From NCBI RefSeq assembly GCF_964656455.1, contig NC_135715.1, forward strand, positions 164,888,437 through 164,952,436: a stretch of DNA of 64,000 nt. Reading direction: 5' to 3'. Made by a program: the position numbers and the translations under genes. A model generated the notes under the pieces. It worked only from the letters and a program-made list of their open reading frames with translations. It made no database searches and was not told the DNA's origin. Below are positions 9,720 through 20,288 of this stretch, piece after piece (the first letter of the stretch is position 1; each line of letters begins with the position of its first letter). The DNA is from Halichoerus grypus (Eukaryota > Chordata > Mammalia > Carnivora > Phocidae).

Positions 9720-12430
9720 TACAGGGCCTAGATCTAGGTGAATATTCAACAGAAACAATGGAAGCCAAAAGACAGAATACAATTACCAACTTATAATTCT
9801 ATGCTTAAGAAATACATCCTTGAAAAAAAAAGGTGAAATAGAAATATTTTCAGAAAACAAAAATTAAGGGAATTTGTCGGCAGCAGACCCTTACTGAAGG
9901 AAATCCTAAAAAGAGTTCTTCAGATAGAAGGAAGATGATTCCAGTTGGAAGCCCAGAGAGGTGGGAAGGCATGAAGATCAATGCAAAGGTGGTAGGCAAT
10001 CTAAATAAATAGTATCTTGTAGGAGGGAGTCACAACAGTGGCATAGAAACTGGAAAGAGAGTAAATCAAGTTAAGTCTTTGCTCAAGAAGAGAGTAGAAG
10101 TAACAAGTAATTTTAGATCTTGGTAGGTCAGGGCTGCTTGTTATAATCTGTTACCACTAATAGACTAGAAAAAGAGCCTAGCCTATAACTAACTGCCAAG
10201 TTAACAGAAAGGGGAAACTTGGAATAATAAAAAGCAATCCACAAGAAGGCAAAAAAGAGGAGAAATAGGGGCATCGGACAGGCAAGAATAATAAAACACA
10301 GATTTAAAAATAAAAACAAAGATTAAATCCAAATATACCAGTAGAATATTAAGTGAAAATAGACTTGGTGCTAGGAATTAAACTATATTTAATATTTTAT
10401 TGGAGATTTAGCCAGGGAAATAAGGAAAGAAAAATTAAAATGACAACGATTAGATAAAAAGAAACAAAACATTATTTGTACACACTGTGATTATGGACAT
10501 AGAAAATCCTAAAGATATCTAGGTAAACTGTTAGAATTGATAAGTGAGTTTATTTTTTGTTTTTTTATTTTTAAATTTTTTTTGGTGAGTTTAAAAAGTT
10601 TCTTGGGCCAACATAAAAAGAAATTGTATTTTTATATCCAACGCCACACAGAAAATGAGATTTAAAAAAATGCTTACAACAGCATCAAAGAACGTCAACT
10701 CTTCAGGAATAAATATAACAAAATATGTATAAGGTTTTTATATAGAAAAGTATAAACATCGAGAGAAATTTAAGAAAAATTAAATAATTGGTGTGATATA
10801 CTATGTTCATGGATTGAGAAAATCAGTATTATAAACATGTCATTTCTCCCCAAACATATATATTGATTCAATGAAATTCCAAACAAAATTCCAGAAAAAT
10901 TAAGTTTAATGAAAATTAAGCCTATTCTAAAAATACGTACGTACATGCAAAGGGCTAAGAAGAACCAGGATAATCTTGAAGAAGAAGAACAAAGTCAGAA
11001 GTAATAGCTATCCAAATTTATTACTAAACTACAGTCTTTAAGACAATGGTGCAAAATTAGAAAGATTATGGAAATAAACCAGAAACTTCAGAAACAGATA
11101 TTTGATTTGTGACAAATGTGGCACTAAAGAATGGTGAGGACAGGACTTTTTTCAGTAAATGGTACTGGGTCAATTGGCTATCCGTATGGAGAAAAAGAAA
11201 TGAAACTCTATTCCTAAATCATCCTGGATACAAAAGTCAGTTCCAGGTAGATGGTAGATGTAAATATTGTAGGTAAAACAATCAAGCTTCTAGAAATCAA
11301 TAGAAAATCTCCGTGATTTGAGGTAGGGAGAGATTTCCTAAACTGGTAACAGAAAGCACCGACAAAAAAAATTGGTAAATTGGACTGCAGTTAAGTTAGG
11401 AAGCAATGAGAGATGATTAAGAAAGTAGAAAAGTGCCTTGTAACTATTCCTGGAAAACACACACACACACATACAAATAAACTTTATGAACACCCCACCC
11501 AAAAAAAAGAAAGTGAAAAGGTAAGCCACAGGGAATGATACTTGAAACATAATTGAAAGAAGAGCTCATGTTCAGAATAAATAATCTCTGTAGTTCGTTA
11601 AAAAAAAAACAAACATGCACTTGAAAGACAGGAAGAGACTTGGACACACCATAAAAGAAGATATCCAGGTGGCCAGGAAAATGAAAAGCTATCACAAAAA
11701 TTGCAAATTAAAGCAACAGTGATATAACATGAACCCCCCTCTTCAGTAGCTAAAATTAAAGAGACTGACAATGGCAAGTGTTGACGAGGAGAGAGAGGAA
11801 TGGAAACTATGATACATTGCTGGGGAGGGTACAAATTGGTGCAGCAACTTTGGAAGACTAGTCAACAGAGGGTACTAAAGCTGAGCATATGCAAACCTTA
11901 TGACCCAGAAGTTCCACCCTTAGTAATACACTCAACAAAAATGTATGCACGTGGGCACCAAAAGTCACATAGAAGAAAGTTTTTTGCAGCATAATTTATA
12001 ACAGCCATGAGCTGCGAATGACACAAATGTCCATCAAGAATGCAATGAATAAATAATATAAGGTATATTCGTACGATGGGATACTATACAGAAATTAAAG
12101 CGAACAGACTACAGCTATTATGGATGAGTATTACAGATGTGGAGTGAAAGAAGATGAATGTAAAAGAGCATATACATTGTATGACTACCCTTAAATTTAG
12201 AAACTTTCAAACCTAATCTATATTAAAATTTAGATTATAGTTAATTTGGGGGAAGAGGAAAGGAATATTTGATTGGTCTGGGACATTAGAAGGGTTCTGA
12301 GTGCTCATTAGTTTTTCATGGATAGATGGTTATGGATGTGTTTATTTTGTGATAATTTATTGAGCTATACATATGATTTGTGCACTTACCTTTATGTAAA
12401 TGTCAATTAAGGAAATTTAAAGAAACTGAC
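9720..12430 (+). repeat. Old L1, 3' half of ORF2 and 3'UTR, sense
   Basis: Sense L1 text throughout: 'ggtactgggtcaattggcta', 'cattgctggggagggtacaa', 'atgacccagaagttccaccc', 'taacagccatgagctgcg', 'gatgggatactatacagaaa'. It is heavily mutated with no long ORF and belongs to an ancient mammalian subfamily. Confidence 0.75.
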
Positions 12431-12864
12431 ACCTTCTGGGCTATATAGTGTGGTGTTTTCTGTGGTTTGTGTCAGTGTAAATTCTCCATTCATGTTGCCT
12501 TTTTAAAATTTTTACTGAGGCAGAGAGAGGATGAGGTTGGATTTTAATTGAACCTTTATTTGTTTCCTTGTACCTTTGTTCCCTTCATGAAACAGGTGGG
12601 CTAGGGTACTGGACAGTGGGGAGCTTTGAGGCCAGAGGATCTTGAGACTGTCATGATTCAGACTGTTACTGGGGCTAAGGCAGCATCAGAGTAGACCCCT
12701 GAAGTCAGCATGGAAGGAGAGAATTCCAGGAGCTGTAATAGTGGTCAGGAGCTGGCAGCCTGGTTTAAGTTCTTTTGGCATCTTTACTATGGTATTTAAA
12801 GTATGACTTTCCCCGGGTATTGTTAAATGAAAACATGTTACTAAATTGTCAGTAACTCATGTTG

Positions 12865-13115
12865 GAAATACGGCATTAGCAGTAGTGTGATATAGGGAAA
12901 GAAGATAAGCTTTAGAGGTAGATGCAGATCGAAATCCTGGCTTAATTGTTACTGGCTAGATACCCAGCTTGAGGCAGTTTACTCCAATTCTTTGTGCTTT
13001 AATTTCTTTATATCAAAATGGGGACAAGAGTCATACTCAGTGAAAATTCGATGAGATTACTGCATGAATGGAATAGCACTGTGTTTGATATGTTATAGGT
13101 GCTCAGTAGATGTTA
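12865..13115 (+). repeat. MIR SINE
   Basis: 'tttagaggtagatgcagatc', 'gaaatcctggcttaattgtt', 'atatcaaaatggggacaa', 'taggtgctcagtagatgtt' follow MIR order. Confidence 0.6.
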
Positions 13116-13317
13116 GACTTCTTTCCCATCCCTTTTGATAGGTCACTAAATAATACTTGTGAACCCAAACTGTTTCTGTGGAGAGAATTACAAAACAGAA
13201 AAATTCTGTGTATTTATTCCAGAATTCTGTTTAAGTGAGGATTTGTAATCTCTGAAGAGAAATGATAGACTTTTTGTGTATTAATCTTCAACTTTTGCAA
13301 ATACAGTGATCCAACCC

Positions 13318-13880
13318 TCTTCTCTCTTTGAACAGATTTTTATTATAAAAATATTTGCTCGGTACAAATATAAGAATTTATAAGAAAAAAATTAAAATTA
13401 CTTTTAAATGTACCTCACAGATGTAAATGCTTTTAAGATTTTGGTGTATTTTCTTCCATTGATTTGTCTGTACATTTCATTTTATTTTATTTTATTTTTG
13501 TTTGTATGTTTTAAAACCACAGTTTTAGGTAAAAGCATACGTGTGATTTTTGCATCCCCCATTTTTCTCTTACTAACATTTCTCTATGTTATGTAAAATT
13601 TTTCGTATTATTTTAGATAGTTTCGTAGTATTACATCTTAGGTCATATTATAGATTTTACTGTTAGACACTTTGGAGATTTCCAGTTTTTTGTTGTTATG
13701 CTGTGATAAGCATCATCTTTTGCATAAAGCATCCACATTTAGGATGATTTCCTTAGGGAGAGATTTAGAGAAATGTAATTACTATATCCAAGGGAAAGAT
13801 ACTTCTGTGGTTTTTAGATACACATTTTAGAATTGCTTTGCAGAAAGGCTATATCAATTTATACTTCTGCCAGGAATTTC
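13318..13880 (-). repeat. Old L1 3' fragment, antisense
   Basis: Antisense L1-type 3' text: 'acatttctctatgttatgt', 'tcgtagtattacatctt', 'gctgtgataagcatcatc', 'gctttgcagaaaggctatat'. It ends about 85 bases upstream of the exon at 13964. Confidence 0.5.
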
Positions 13881-13963
13881 TAAATGAATCCATTTGTGAA
13901 ACTCTCACTACTAATGAGTATTACCTGTTTAAAACTGTTTAGTGTGTTTTTTCTTTTTAATAG

Positions 13964-14091
13964 CATATGTCCAGTGCTCAGCACAGATACTTGACCACAC
14001 AGAATCGACAGCGGATGGGCACCACTAGCTTGATGGAACGTTTCTTGCAGGACGTGCTCCGGCACCACCCATATCATTCTCAAGAAAGCAG
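13964..14091 (+). CDS. ZDBF2: ZDBF2 second coding exon (second half of DBF4-type zinc finger)
   Basis: The acceptor is ttctttttaatag|CAT at 13963 and the donor is AGCAG|GTAAAG at 14091/14092. The 128-base exon reads [19 protein letters not shown] and on to SQES, then two bases (AG) that pair with the first base of the next exon to give Arg63. His21 and His27 complete the CX2CX9HX5H zinc site begun in the previous exon. The following stretch ([18 protein letters not shown]) is the conserved short helix found after the finger in ZDBF2. The frame is open throughout and is joined in phase to the giant exon at 20289. Confidence 0.88.
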
Positions 14092-14889
14092 GTAAAGTAG
14101 CTGAGCGGCATTCTGTTAGTACAGAGTTATTATGTGTTATAGTCGATGTTTGTGCGAACTTTCTAGTACTTTTTAAAATGAATCTTTTCATTAAGGAATA
14201 TGAAGTGAAATTTTACCTAGTAACTTCTCTTTGCTGCTATTTTAAAATCTTTTCTAGCTTAAATAAGAAATTTCACTCTAAAAGATAGGGACCACACCAT
14301 GCTTTTTTCTAAAGAGAAGTCTTAGGTCAATAAATAGTTATACATCATTAAGGTATTCTACTAAGTATGTCATAAGATTAAGCAGGGGTAATGGTGGGGG
14401 CAAAAAGAGCCTTTGAAAGATCAGGAACAGACCAGCTGGTGACTGTAGCAGAGTAAGTAAAAACTAAGTCAGTTCCACCTTAACTGAATTATTTGCTAAC
14501 TGAATCGAAGAGATAGCAAATAGAATTGGCTTTTAAATGATCTGTCAGCGTCTTGATAGCTTTTTCTTGTATCGATGTTTTGGTTGTTTTAATAAAAATA
14601 AATATTTTGAAAATATTTAAGAGTTAATGTCCTATGTCAAAGAAAAACAAGATTAGTTTAAGAACTATGTGCAAGTTGCAGCTACAGCTGTATGAGCTAA
14701 AGCAAAACAGATTATTAGCATATCTGTGCAGAATAGTTAAGCACCAGCAGTAGAAAAAGGATAAACTTTTTGAATGCTTTGCTTTGCAAGTCACAACCCA
14801 GAATTTAGCAAATGGAGAAAAAGTTTAAATGGGGAAAAAGTTTAAAAAATAAATGTTCTTTCTTAGCTGTTGGAAAGACAGATTATGTT

Positions 14890-17153
14890 GGGGTCAGTAT
14901 AAATTTCTAGTTTATAGCTTGTATAAGCAATGCTTCAACAGACATATTTGTACATGCAGCTATTTCTTGTGGTGTAGATTCCTAGAACTTGAACTTCTGG
15001 GCTAAAGTTTCTGAGCCTTAAAAAATATTTTTTATCTTTTAACCTTTCATTTTGGAATAATTTCAGGCTTACAGAGAAGTCACAAAACTGGTACAAGAAA
15101 TTCTTGTATAACTTTCCTCTGACTTCTTCAGATGTTAAATCTAAAATAATGACAGTACAATGATAAAATCCATGAAATTACATCGATGCCATACTATTTA
15201 TAGACCTTATTCAGATTTTGTCAGTTGTCTTACTAATGTCCTTTTTCTGGGACCAGGATTCAGTCCAGGATCACATACGGCATTTAGTTGCCCCATCTCC
15301 TCAGACACCCTTAATCAGGATCAGCTCCTCAGTCTTTGCTTTCAAGCCTCAGACACTGCTGGCCAGTTATTTTGTAGGATGTCCCCAAATTGGAGTATGC
15401 CTGACATTTTCTCATGATTAAACTGAGGTTTGCATTTGGAACAAGAATAAATTATAATTGATGTTGTGCCCTTCTCAGTGTATTAAAGAGACCCATGTTG
15501 TTGTCATGTCTCATGGCTGGTGATGTTAACTTGGATCACTTAATTAAGGGGCTTCTCTACTATTAATGTTACTCTTTTCCCCATTATAATTAGTAAGACT
15601 TGTGGAGAAGTACTTTGAGACTATGTAAATAAATACGCTGTTTCTCATCTTATTTCCACCCACTTATTGTAAGCATTAATTGATGATTCTTCCCTGAAAC
15701 AGTTATTACGTGTATTAATTAGCCTTCATAAAGAAGAGCTTTCTTGTTCCCTCACTTATTCGAGTATCTATTTATGTCATTATAAACTCATGGCTGTGTC
15801 TTCTGTGGGTTTTAATCCTTTACTCTTACTTATTTTGTTGCTCAAGCTGTGTGTGGAACTTTAAAATTCTTGAGACACTTCCTTAGAAGGCTATGCCAAT
15901 TTATATACAATTTATATACAATTTATATAACATATATATACACCAGTAGTCTATGAGAGCGCTCATTTTTCTGTCACTCTTGCTAACACTGGGATTAGCA
16001 ACTTCTTCCCTCCCCCCCATAACATAATAGGCCAAAAAAGCATATCCCTTCATTAGCCTTTATTTACTTAAGAGTAAAATAGAACATCTCTTTATATATG
16101 TTTATTAGCTATATGTTTATTTTATGAATTGTTTGTAGATGTTGCCTGTTTTTCTATTTTTTATATATTTTGGATTTGTATTCAGTATTTGTAGATAATA
16201 GTCCTTTGTATTTTAAATATGTTATAATTATTTTCCCAACATCTGTCATATGTCTTTCATCTGTGTGTATTGTCTTTTACCATATAGAAATTAAACATTT
16301 TGACCTAATATATGTAAGGGAATTTTCCTTTATGGCTTCTTTCATGTCTTTTTCTTCATGTCCTTATTTCTGCTTTTAAATATTTTTAATCTTCCTGGAA
16401 TTAATGTTATTATATGTGGTGTGAAGTAGGACTTCTTATTTTTTTGTAGAAGTATATTAATTATCTCCACTGATATAAAATGTCACCTGTAAGGGCGCCT
16501 GTCTGGCTCAGTGGGTAGAGCATGCAACTCTAGGTCTCCTGGTTGGGGGTTTGAGCCTCATGTTGGTTGTGGAGTTACTTTAAAAACAAAAAAATGTCAC
16601 CTGTAACATAAACTAAATTCCTCTATTTGTGTATCTATACGTATTTTCCCATCAGTATATCTGATTTTGAATTCCATTTTCTTACCTTGAGTTTTTTTAA
16701 TCCCATGCTAACACATTATTTATGTTTATAAACATTCTAAATTGTAGAGTTTATTTTTAAAAATTTCTTCCCTCCCCCCCTTATCTAGATATTGTAGGTT
16801 TTTCTATTATTTTAGCCTTCTTGAAAATCAGCTCTTGCTTTATTTTTGTTTTCTGTTTATTGGTTTTTCTTTTTCCTAATTAATTTTCTCAAATTTCCTG
16901 GGTGGGGGGAATTTGATTATCTTTCTTCCTGAATTAAGTGCTCATTTAGTTAATTTGTGCCTACTAATTCTTTTTTTAGTGGAAGATTTAAAAGTGTGAG
17001 GTTTCCATTTTGATCACCTCATAGATTTGATATGTAGTTTTTAAATTTTACTTATAGATTTCAAAAATTTAGCACAAGAATTATATAAAAGAGAGGGTTT
17101 TTAATCTTTAATGGTTAGATTTTTAGAGGGCTTTTTTGTTGTGAAATTAGTTT
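14890..17153 (-). repeat. Mosaic of old L1 fragments, antisense
   Basis: Several antisense L1 blocks follow one another: a 3'UTR type near 15050-15700 ('ggaataatttcaggcttaca', 'gttgtcttactaatgtcc'), ORF2-end type near 15880-16475 and 16607-17150. A SINE interrupts it at 16493. Boundaries between fragments are not resolved. Confidence 0.5.
16493..16590 (+). repeat. Short carnivore SINE with clear tRNA-like head
   Basis: A short copy ('gggcgcctgtctggctcagt', 'gggtagagcatgcaactc', 'ggtttgagcctcatg') flanked by perfect 16-base duplications aaaatgtcacctgtaa at 16477-16492 and 16591-16606. It lacks the long CT-rich segment of the common subfamily. Confidence 0.9.
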
Positions 17154-17170
17154 AAAATGAGTAGAAATAT

Positions 17171-17377
17171 TGGGACACCTGGGTGGCTTAGTTGTTAAGC
17201 CTCTGCCTTCGGCTCAGGTCATGATCCCAGCATCCTGGGATCAAGCCCCGCATCAGGATCCCTGCTCAGCGGGAGGCCTGCTTCTCCCTCTCCCACTCCC
17301 TCTGCTTGTGTCCCCGCTCTCGCTGTGTCTCTCTCTGTCAAATAAATAAATAAAATCTTTAAAAAATAAAATAAAAT
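17171..17377 (+). repeat. Carnivore tRNA-Lys SINE
   Basis: Full-length sense copy flanked by perfect 17-base duplications (aaaatgagtagaaatat) at 17154-17170 and 17378-17394. The tail carries AAATA repeats. Confidence 0.95.
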
Positions 17378-17940
17378 AAAATGAGTAGAAATATAGATTG
17401 TGATTTCATTCTTAATTTTAACCACATGCAAATACAGATGTAAATCAAAGCATTTAGATGATCTGATTCCTAACTTTTTTGGGATTTTGCCTAATTGTTT
17501 GGTTTATGATTCTGCCTTCCTTTTCCTTGTTAAACGTTATAAGATTAATTTTATTTTGAGAATGTTGTGATAGTCTTTAAGACAAATAAATGGAGATGGT
17601 CTTCCAGGGTTCTGAAAAACTAGGGTAAAGTGGTGATTGTACTGCAGTTTTATTGATCAGAGTTCAGAAGTATGAAACCTTTTGGAATTTTTTTGCCCTA
17701 TCATATTATTCTAGTATCTGGGTTAACTTTTTAATTTTACAAATACCAAAAAATGTTCTTTTAGTGTTAATTGTGATAAATTTTTATGGGAAAGAAATAA
17801 TGATATTTATGACATGTTAAAAAAAGTTGCATGTGGCTGACGCATGTATACATTTCTCTTAGATGATTGAAGCATCTCAAATTGAAAAATATTTAATAAA
17901 GGTATTTTTTAGGTGTTAATCTATTTTAAAAAACTTATTT

Positions 17941-18152
17941 ATTTTAAAGCATTTTATTTATTTTTAAAGATTTTATTTATTTATTTGACAGAGAGAGACA
18001 GCGAGAAAGGGAACACGAGCAGGGGGAGTGGGAGTGGGAGAAGCAGGCTTCCCGCCGAGCAGGGACCCCGATGCGGGGCTCGATCCCAGGACCCTGGGAT
18101 CATGACCTGAGCCGAAGGCAGACGCTTAACGACTGAGCCACTCAGGCACCCC
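17941..18152 (-). repeat. Carnivore tRNA-Lys SINE
   Basis: Antisense copy flanked by aaaaaacttattt duplications at 17928-17940 and 18153-18165. It is inverted relative to the SINE at 17171. Confidence 0.93.
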
Positions 18153-18210
18153 AAAAAACTTATTTTTAATAGATTGCATTTTAGGACAGTTTTAGAGCAA
18201 CAGAAAACTT

Positions 18211-18411
18211 TTTTTTTTTTTTAAGATTTTATTTATTTATTTGACAGAGAGAGACACAGCGAGAGAGGGAACACAAGCAGGGAGAGTGGGAGAGGGAGAA
18301 GCAGGCTTCCTGCCGAGCAGGGAGCCTGATGTGGGGCTCGATCCCAGGACCCTGGGATCATGACCTGAGCCGAAGGCAGACGCTTAACCGACTGAGCCAC
18401 CCAGGTGCCCC
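18211..18411 (-). repeat. Carnivore tRNA-Lys SINE
   Basis: Antisense full-length copy with perfect 18-base duplications (tagagcaacagaaaactt) at 18193-18210 and 18412-18429; a recent insertion by this measure. Confidence 0.95.
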
Positions 18412-18429
18412 TAGAGCAACAGAAAACTT

Positions 18430-18660
18430 GAGAAAGTAGTACAGAGAGTTCCTATATACCCTCTCCACCTAATTTCCCTATTACTAACAACTTACATTAG
18501 TATGGCACATTTGTTACAATTAATGAACCAATATTAATACATTAAGTTCTGTAGTTCATTCAGCTGTTCTTAGTTTTTACCTAATGTCTTTTTCTGTTTC
18601 AAGGTCCCATCTGGGATAACCATGTTCCATTAACTTGTCTCCTTAGACTCCTCTTGGCAT
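18430..18660 (-). repeat. Old L1 3'UTR fragment, antisense
   Basis: 'gtacagagagttcctatata', 'atttccctattactaacaac' and 'gtcccatctgggataaccat' match antisense L1 3'UTR text; the SINE at 18211 is inserted in the same element. Confidence 0.5.
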
Positions 18661-18662
18661 TT

Positions 18663-18835
18663 AAAATTTTTTTTCCGGGGGGGGAGGGGCAGAGGGAGAG
18701 GGGAGAGAGAATCTTAAGCAGGCTCCAGGCCCAGCACAGAACCTGATGCAGGGCTTGCTGTCATGACTGTGAGATCATGACCTGAGCCGAAACCAAGAGT
18801 CGGATGCTTAACTGACTGAGCCACCCAGACACCCC
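18663..18835 (-). repeat. Older, diverged carnivore SINE
   Basis: Antisense SINE with worn tail, still showing 'atgacctgagccgaaaccaa' and 'gactgagccacccagaca'. It abuts the 5'-inverted L1 directly. Confidence 0.8.
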
Positions 18836-19815
18836 TGATTTTAGCCATCCTGACAGTGAGGTGTGAGGTGACATCTCATTGTAGTTTTGATTTGTACTTC
18901 CCTGATGATGAGTGATGTTGGGCATCTTTTCATGTGTCTGTTGGCCATCTGTATGTGTTCTTTGGAAAAATGTCTGTTCATGTCTCCTGCCCATTTTTAA
19001 TTGGATTATTTGTTTTTGGGGTGTTGAGTTCTATAAGTTCTTTATATAATTGGATACTAACCCTTTATCAGATATGTCATTTGCAAATATCTTCTCCCAT
19101 TTGGTAGGTTGCCTTTTAGTTTTGTTGATTGTTTTCTTCACTGTGCAGAAGCTTTTTATTTTGATGAAGTCCCAATAGTTTATTTTTTCAGAGACATGTC
19201 TAGGAAGAAGTTGCTGTGGTCGATGTCAAAGAGGTTACTGACTGTGTTCTCTAGGATTTTAATGGTTTCATGTGTCACCTTTAAGTCTTTAATCCATCTT
19301 GAATTTATTTTTGTGTATGGCAGCATTATCTACAATAGCCAAATTATGGAAACAGCCCAAATGTCCATTGACTGATAAATGGATAAAGAAAATGTGGCGC
19401 ATACACACATATGCACACTGGAATATTACTCAGCCATAAAAAGAATGAAATCTTGCCATTTGTAATGACGTGGATGGAGTTAGAGTATCATGCTAAGTGA
19501 AATAAGTCAGTCAGAAAGACAAATACTATTATGATTACACTCATGTGGAATTTAAGAAACGAAACAAATGAGCAAAGGAAAAAAGAGAGAGAGGCTAACC
19601 AAGAAACAGACTCTTAACTATAGAGAACAAACTGATGGTTACCAGAGGGGAGGTGGGTGGGGGGATTGGTGAAATAGGTGATGGGGATTAAAGAGCGCAT
19701 TTGTGATGAGCACCGGGGGCGTCGTATGGAAGTGTTCAATCACTAAATTGTACACCTGAAACTAATGTTACACTGTATGTTAACTAACTGGAATTTAAAT
19801 AAAAACTTAAAAAAC
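18836..19815 (+). mobile_element. L1 with inverted 5' part (twin-priming structure)
   Basis: 18836-19317 is antisense L1 ORF2 text ('gatgagtgatgttgggcatc', 'tgaagtcccaatagttta'). At 19318 it switches to sense ORF2/3'UTR text ('cagcattatctacaatagcc', 'atattactcagccataaaaa', then an A-rich end near 19800). Inverted 5' L1 ends are known to arise by twin priming. The element ends about 470 bases upstream of the last coding exon. Confidence 0.85.
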
Positions 19816-19828
19816 CCAACAGTGTGTT

Positions 19829-19990
19829 AAATAATAGCTAACATTTGTGGATGATTATATTTTCCAGGCTTTTAAAAAAATGCTCTTTACATATAACAAC
19901 TAATTTACTCCTCAAAACAATCTCATGAGGGAAAGTAATATTCCGTTCTTTTTTTGAGAGAACTGAAGCCTAGAAGGTTATGTAATTATG
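19829..19990 (+). repeat. MIR SINE
   Basis: 'aatagctaacatttgtggat', 'cctcaaaacaatctcatgag', 'gagaactgaagcctagaagg' follow the MIR consensus. Confidence 0.65.
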
Positions 19991-20288
19991 TAACACTGTT
20001 TACCACTCTGATAAATGATATATGGCTTTTTTTTTTTTTTAACAGCGTTTTATGTTTAGGAGCCATTTGTGTTTATTAAGTAGCAATTGGTGGAGCTGCC
20101 TTCACCTTCTGTGCTGATTTCCCTGCCTGCAAATACATACAGGGTACAGCCTCATGTGATTGCCTTGATTCTTTGTCCTCTGACAAGCGGGCCCAGGATA
20201 GAAAGAAAATAACATTATTGTGCCTTTATTGTAACATTTTAAATAGATATTAGAGTATTTTTATGGATTTTCCCCCCTTGCTTTTTAG

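Larger units (their letters stand above)
7664..13963 (+). other. ZDBF2: ZDBF2 intron between coding exons 1 and 2
   Basis: 6.3 kb, filled largely by old L1, an MLT1 piece, one young SINE and MIR. No exon-like ORF with homology was seen inside. Confidence 0.75.
14092..20288 (+). other. ZDBF2: ZDBF2 last intron
   Basis: 6.2 kb dominated by antisense L1 pieces, six SINE copies and a 5'-inverted L1. Only 14092-14880 and 20000-20288 appear free of recognisable repeats. Confidence 0.75.

Noticed and set aside
16493..16590. A tRNA gene on the plus strand
   Set aside because: Same reasoning: it is a short SINE with 16-base duplications.
19318..19815. A processed pseudogene upstream of the last exon
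   Set aside because: The text is L1 ORF2 end and 3'UTR, not a host mRNA.
20263..20288. ATG at 20263 as the start of the giant ORF
   Set aside because: It lies in the intron just before a good splice acceptor (ctttttag). The frame continues from the zinc-finger exons, so this ATG is not the true start.
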